A DNA stretch of 64,000 nt from NCBI RefSeq assembly GCF_002288925.2, contig NW_022098036.1:42641148-42705147 (forward strand), in the 5' to 3' direction. The translations under genes were made by a program, and so were the position numbers. This stretch comes from Delphinapterus leucas. Lineage: Eukaryota > Chordata > Mammalia > Artiodactyla > Monodontidae. Shown one piece after another: positions 58,937 through 64,000 of the stretch. How positions within the stretch are numbered: position 1 is the first letter of the stretch; each line of letters opens with the position of its first letter. The notes under the pieces were generated by a model. The model was not told where the DNA came from. It worked only from the letters and a program-made list of their open reading frames with translations, and did not search any database.

Positions 58937-61489
58937 AAGAGGAAAAGTTTTCAGGGATCACTTCCTTGCGAATTTATACTTTCCTGTCCAACTTTTTAGC
59001 TGTCCAACTAGAGGATATTAGGATGGGTGGTGTCGCTTTTCTCGAGTTTCAAATTGGTCCCTGGCTGATAAGCCCATTTGTTGCCAGGTGAATCAAGGGA
59101 GTTATAATAATTAAGGGTAATAAACCAGTCATCCTTTTTTTAAAGGAAAGGGAAGAGGAAATACATCCTTCATATTTCTTTTATCTTTTTCAAAGGGCTT
59201 TATGTTCCCAAGAGTTTAGTGAATTTTAAATACATCTTTGTCACTTCTCCTTGATGAACTTGGGGATTTAATCTAATTCCCAACTTAATATGAGAACCTC
59301 CTATCCCCTCTACCCCTCCCCACCTCTGTTAATTGCACTTGAATCCTAACCCTTCCTGGTGCTAAATCAGGAAATATGAGTTTTGAAAGTTCAGCCAATG
59401 GCACCTCAGTTTGGCAAGTCTCCTCATGTTCTAACTCTGCTTATTTTCTCTTCCTCTTTCTCACTCAGTGATGTAAGCTCATTTAAATCTGCCTCTCTTT
59501 AAAACTAAATTTCCATTTTTCTGAGTTCAGAAAGTAGGTCTTTTGTTTCTCACATTTGGAACCAAGTAGATGACTTTTAGTTGCTCAGTGGAACATTATA
59601 TTTTATCATCATGAGACTAAACAGCTGCAGGGTTTTGAACTTGAGCAGTTTGCCCACCACTGTGGCCTCTATGGCAGTCCATTGTCTAGCACTCTATTCT
59701 CAAATTTGACTCCTTGGACCACAAATCTGTCTTAACAGCTTAGATATCTTGACAATTATTTCTTGTAACATACGTGGAGTAAAAATGCAAAATGTTAGCA
59801 ACTTATTTACCCCACAGTGGAAATCATTAGCACACAAGTGATTTCAACTGAAGTTACTCATGTTTTTTACTCACTATAATCGATTACCATTATTTAATCG
59901 TTTCTGTCCCTTTAGATGTAGCTTATTTGAAAGTATGATTACTACTGTTCCAAAACAACAAAGGCTTTGCAGGGAATTCATATGTGAACAGTAGCAGAAA
60001 CTTTCATTGCTATGCTAATTACCTCTATGAAAAATCTCAGGATTCAACAAATCTTTTCATCCCGTTTTTAAAAGCATCTTATTACTAATAGGTATGTTTC
60101 ACCTCTTTTAAGAAGGTCCATCGCATGGATCTTTATATTTATTTCTTCTTATTTATATCATCTTCCCAGATTTATTTCAAACATCAAATGTCTTTTAACT
60201 AACATAAAATAAGAATCAGTAACCCATTTTACAACTTTATACTTGGTGATTTTTCACCAATATTTTCCATTATTTTAAGAACTTTATTTCTGCCAGACAG
60301 TTAGGTCAAGTTCTGCAATCCATACCTCATACCTGATGTTCCAATTCTGCAGAGTAAATTTAATACTTACTCTCATATCAGTAACTGATTATAATCTCTT
60401 AGTGGGTAGGAACCAGAGCTGTTTAATTTTCTACGTGCAGCTCTCAGATGGCAATAAGTTCAGAGATTCACCAAACATATTTGCAGAATGATAAATAGTT
60501 TTTGTAACAAAATACCCAGTAAAGTGAAAAAGTATCAATTTTATCCTATCATAAGTTCAGAGAGAGAAGGAACTAATAGAAGTTGCATGTGCAGTTGTCT
60601 TGGCCCTGAGGCAAAGAGAGTCTCTTTGCCTGTACAGATTATAAAAAAATAATCTTGTGGGCATCTCCCTGCTGTATGCACCCTCCTGATAATAAAATTT
60701 GAAACCATGTTCCACAAGGAATATTTACTGCTCTAGCACAGGAATATTGAACTTCTTAACTGGAAAGTAGGCTCAAAAAGCCTGTTAAAAGTTTTTCAAG
60801 TCTTAGCTAATGAGCCACATTTAAGTAAAGGATACTCTTATCCTCGCTGTAAAAACTAGAAGATGCTTTGAATTATTAACCTTGTGACTGTGGGCATGTT
60901 TGCCAGTTCTCTCTGGCAGAAACATTCCAAATGCATATGATGAAAAGCAACTGAAGTATCAGAACTGGCAGCACAACCCAGGGACTGTGAGGAAAGAAAT
61001 GGCTAGAGGACTTTGTTCTAAATGATAGGTTATTTATTTGCGGGGTGGGGGTGGGGGGTTGTTTTTCACATTTTCCTTTTGTCTCTGCTTATCTTTTAGT
61101 TTATTTAAGAATTTACACATTTTAAATGCATGTCTCTAAATAGGAAAATAATGTGAGGAATAGAATTTTCTCACCATAAAATTATAGAATTTGGGGAGAA
61201 AGTAGACCAAAGAAGCATCCATTAATAATTTCATTTGTGATAAATACAAGTTTGTGTATATTAGGATTACAATAAATGGCAGAGTGATTTAGACATGTCA
61301 TTTAGCTCTGAGAATTTTTATCCTAGTACAATGATTAGAGACATAAATTGGTCTACTTTGTCAGAATTGGCTAGTTATTAACAAATTATAAACTTTTTAC
61401 TATTAAGTTTCATAAATATTAATTAACTTGTTACTAATAAGGACAATGAGCTGAATTAGAGTTATATACTACCCTCAAAGAGCTTATAA
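58937..61489. other. No gene seen; one perfect palindrome at 60,610-60,630
   Basis: About 2.5 kb of AT-rich sequence. GGCAAAGAGAGTCTCTTTGCC at 60,610-60,630 is a perfect inverted repeat with a one-base centre. A G-rich run (GGGGTGGGGGTGGGGGG) lies at 61,042-61,058. A weak L2-like segment may be present near 60,395-60,500. Confidence 0.5.
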
Positions 61490-63009
61490 GTATCATATGT
61501 GAGTTCTAGTTTCTCCATATTTTTGCCAACACTTGGTATGGTCAGTTTTTAAAAAATATAAATATACTAATAGATGTACAGAGATATCTTATTATGTTTT
61601 TTAATTTGAATTTCCCTAATGATTAATGATGAGGAGGATTTGGGGTGTGCTTATTTGCAATTATTTTACTCTCTTTGGTCTGTTCATATCATTTGCCTAT
61701 TTTTTATTGGGTTGTTTGTTTCTTATACATTACTTATATAAGTCCTTTATCAGATATATGGTTTTAAAATATATTCCCCCAGTATAGAACTTGTCATTTC
61801 ACTCTCTTAATGGTGTCTCTTGAAAACAAAAGTACTTAATTTTGATGAAGCCATTTTCTAATTTATTTTTATGGATTATGCTTGTGTCTAAGAAATCGTT
61901 TCTAACTCAAAGTCACAAAGATTTTTTCCTATGTTTTATTCCAGAAGTTTTATAAGGTCTTTCATATACGTCTGTGATGTTTTGAATTCGTTTTTGTAGA
62001 AGATGTGAGGTAGTAATCAAAGTTCTATTTTGTGTATGGATATCTAATTATTCCAGCATCATTTGATGAAAAGACTATAATTTTTCACTGAGACACCTTT
62101 GCAGCTTTTCCAAAAGTCAATTGACAATATAAGTGTGGGTCTGCTTTTGTACTTTTTATTAGGTCCCCTTCAACTATTTGTCTCTATTGATGTCAGTACC
62201 ACCCTGTCTTGATATTGTAACTTTATAGTTTATGGAGTCACGTAGTGTAACTTCTCTTACTTTGCTTTTCTTTTCTAAGTTGTCTATTTTTGTTCCTTTG
62301 CCTTTCTATGTGAATTTTAGAAAAACTTGTCTGTATCTGAGAAAAAGGCTGCTGTAGTTTTATTCGGAAAGTGTTGAATCTATAGATCAAATCAGGGAGA
62401 ATTAACATCTTAACAATATTGAGTTTTCTAATTAATGAACACAGTAGAGTCTCTATTTATTTAGGTCTACTTTAATTTCTCTCAGCTATGTTTTTTTCAT
62501 TTTCAGCAGATAAGTCTTGTACATCTTTCATTAGTTTTTACCAGAGAATTTAATACTTTGAAACTATTGTAAATGGTATTTAAAAATTTTTCATTTCCAG
62601 TTTTTCATTGATTTTGGTATATAGGTCTTATATTGTACAGTCTTGTTAAAATCTCTCATTAGTTCCTGCAGTTCTGGTAAATTTAATTGGATTTCCTATG
62701 TAGATGGTCATATCTGAGAAAAAGGCTAGTTTACGTCTTTCTTTCCAATCTTGATGCCATCTATTCATTAGGCTTACCTATTACACTGATTAGAGCAGCA
62801 AGTACAATGTTTAATAAAAGTGATGACAGCAGACATCCTTGCCTTGTTCCTGATCTCAGGGTGAAAGCATTCAGTCTTTCATCTTTAAGTATAATATTAT
62901 CTATAGATTTTTCATCACCTTTATCAGGTTGAGCAAGTTCTCTTCTCTTCCTAGTTTGCCAAGAGTTTTTATTAGGAATAGATTTGGAATGTTGTCAAAA
63001 GCTTATTTA
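61490..63009 (-). mobile_element. Old L1 ORF2 region, interrupted on the right by a mariner
   Basis: Minus-strand L1 phrasing over 1.5 kb: 'tttgaatttccctaatgatt', 'agtcctttatcagatatatg', 'tccttgccttgttcctgatc' and 'ggaatgttgtcaaaagctta'. It is highly diverged, without long ORFs. The sequence stops at the mariner end and presumably resumes beyond the window. Confidence 0.8.
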
Positions 63010-64000
63010 TTGTGGTGGCCAAAAAGTTCCTTTGGTTTTTAAGTAAAAATAAAAGACACATTTTTTATTTTCACCAAGAATTTATTGAACAATGTATTCA
63101 CCGTTTTGTTCTACTACCTTTTGCCATTTTTCAGGCAACTTCATAATTCCATCTTCCCAAAACTTTTTACCTTTTTGAGCAAAGAACTGTTCCAGGTTCC
63201 TTTCACAGTCTTCCAGGGAATTGAAATTTTTTCCATTAAGAGAACTTTGTAAAGACCAAAATAAATGGAAATCTGAAGGCGTAATGTCTGGTGAATACGG
63301 CAGATGAATCAGAACTTCCCAGCCAAGCTGTAACAGTTTTTGCCTGGTCATCAAAGAAATATGTGGTCTTGCGTTATCCTGATGGAAGATTGTGTCTTTT
63401 CTGTTGACTAATACCAGACACTTCATTGAGTGCTGCTTCCAGTTGGTCTAATTGGGAGCAGTACTTGTTGGAATTAATCATTTGGTTTTCCAGACGGAGC
63501 TCATAATAGAGGACTCCCTTCCAATCCTACCATATACACAACATCACCTTCTTTGGATGAAGATCGGCCTTTGGTGTGGTTGGTGGTGGTTCATTTTGCT
63601 TATTCCACGATCTCTTCTGTTCCACATTATTGTACAGTATCCACTTTTCACCACCTGTCACAATTTGTTTTAAAAACGGAACGTTTTTCACTTAGCTTGT
63701 GTAGAACCCAAATACCCAAAGCGATTCACATAACCAAACTGGTACAAATGATTTTCAATGCTTGATTTGGATATTTTGAGTATGTCGGCTATCTCCCGCA
63801 TGGTATAACATTGATTTTCTCAATTAATGTCTCAATTTGATCACTATCAACTTCAACTGGTCTACTCGACCATGGAGCATTGTCCAGCAAGAAATCTCCA
63901 GCACAAAACTTCTCAAACCACTTTTGACACGTTCCATCAGAAACAGCACCTTCTCCATATACTGCACAAATACTCTTTTTGCGTTTCAGTTGCGTTTTTA
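63010..64000 (-). mobile_element. Mariner DNA transposon, cut by the window edge
   Basis: The terminal sequence starts at a TA and reads TTGTGGTGGCCAAAAAGTTC, the inverted-repeat end of a cetartiodactyl mariner. The transposase lies on the minus strand with its C terminus near 63,082. Only one terminal repeat is inside the window. It inserted into the old L1, so it is younger than that element. Confidence 0.88.
63082..63426 (-). pseudogene. Mariner transposase C-terminal part (DD34D catalytic core)
   Basis: A 114-residue frame contains HQDNARPH (second catalytic Asp) and PYSPDITPSDFHLF (third Asp). I count exactly 34 residues between the two aspartates, the mariner DD34D spacing. Upstream, the VTGDEKW motif that holds the first Asp reads VTGGEKW here (codon at 63,650-63,652) and lies in a different frame, so at least one frameshift separates them. 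The N-terminal helix-turn-helix part continues towards the window edge. The gene encodes a cut-and-paste transposase but is dead. Confidence 0.9.

Noticed and set aside
61040..61060. G-rich run considered as a G-quadruplex
   Set aside because: Only three separated G runs are present, so a canonical four-run intramolecular quadruplex is not supported.

Overview
This window looks like non-coding nuclear DNA from a placental mammal, most probably a cetacean. Six copies of one tRNA-derived SINE are spread through it. Each has a cetartiodactyl CHR-1-type body with a GTTCG B box, an A- or T-rich tail and, in several cases, clean target-site duplications. There are three young-looking L1 elements of cetartiodactyl type, older L1, MIR, L2 and CR1/L3 fossils, and a mariner. 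I saw no BovB or Bov-tA, which argues against a ruminant. I found no convincing protein-coding gene, rRNA, functional tRNA or CRISPR array. Nearly every open frame over 60 codons is a piece of L1 or mariner, a shadow of an L1 on the other strand, or the recurrent six-frame shadow of the SINE. The one small open frame outside repeats that I would check lies on the minus strand at 58,813-58,920.

Layout. 1-2,881: 3' part cut by the window edge, minus-strand L1 (L1-A) with 5'UTR stub, ORF1 and part of ORF2. 2,882-24,711: mostly unique sequence with MIRs, SINEs at 6.4, 7.3, 12.8, 13.2 and 16.0 kb, a short retroposed RNA end at 9.9 kb, a 64-base inverted local copy at 14.6 kb, an AT/CA microsatellite at 18.7 kb and LTR-like fossils at 19 and 22 kb. 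24,712-33,257: two L1s in opposite orientation (L1-B plus, 3'-truncated; L1-C minus, nearly full length) joined at a 12-base-arm hairpin, so that their 5' ends point outwards. 33,258-49,089: mostly unique, with two LTR fossils near 35 kb, one SINE at 42.4 kb and older repeats. 49,090-49,680: a short L1 with a 5' inversion. 50,378-57,570: an old minus-strand L1 split by a 4.2-kb younger insertion (51,255-55,418) and by a SINE, with an assembly gap. 57,571-61,489: mostly unique with a hAT-like fossil. 61,490-64,000: an old L1 interrupted by a mariner that runs off the window.

The most interesting object is the 51,255-55,418 insertion. It is flanked by a perfect 17-base target-site duplication and an L1-endonuclease-type TTTT/AA site. 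Read on the minus strand it is an L1 5'UTR, ORF1 and the start of ORF2 fused directly to the 3' end of an unrelated polyadenylated transcript. This is the product expected if reverse transcription began on a cellular mRNA and jumped to an L1 RNA. It is a mutational chimera, not a new molecular system. I see no evidence in this window for an undescribed functional system.
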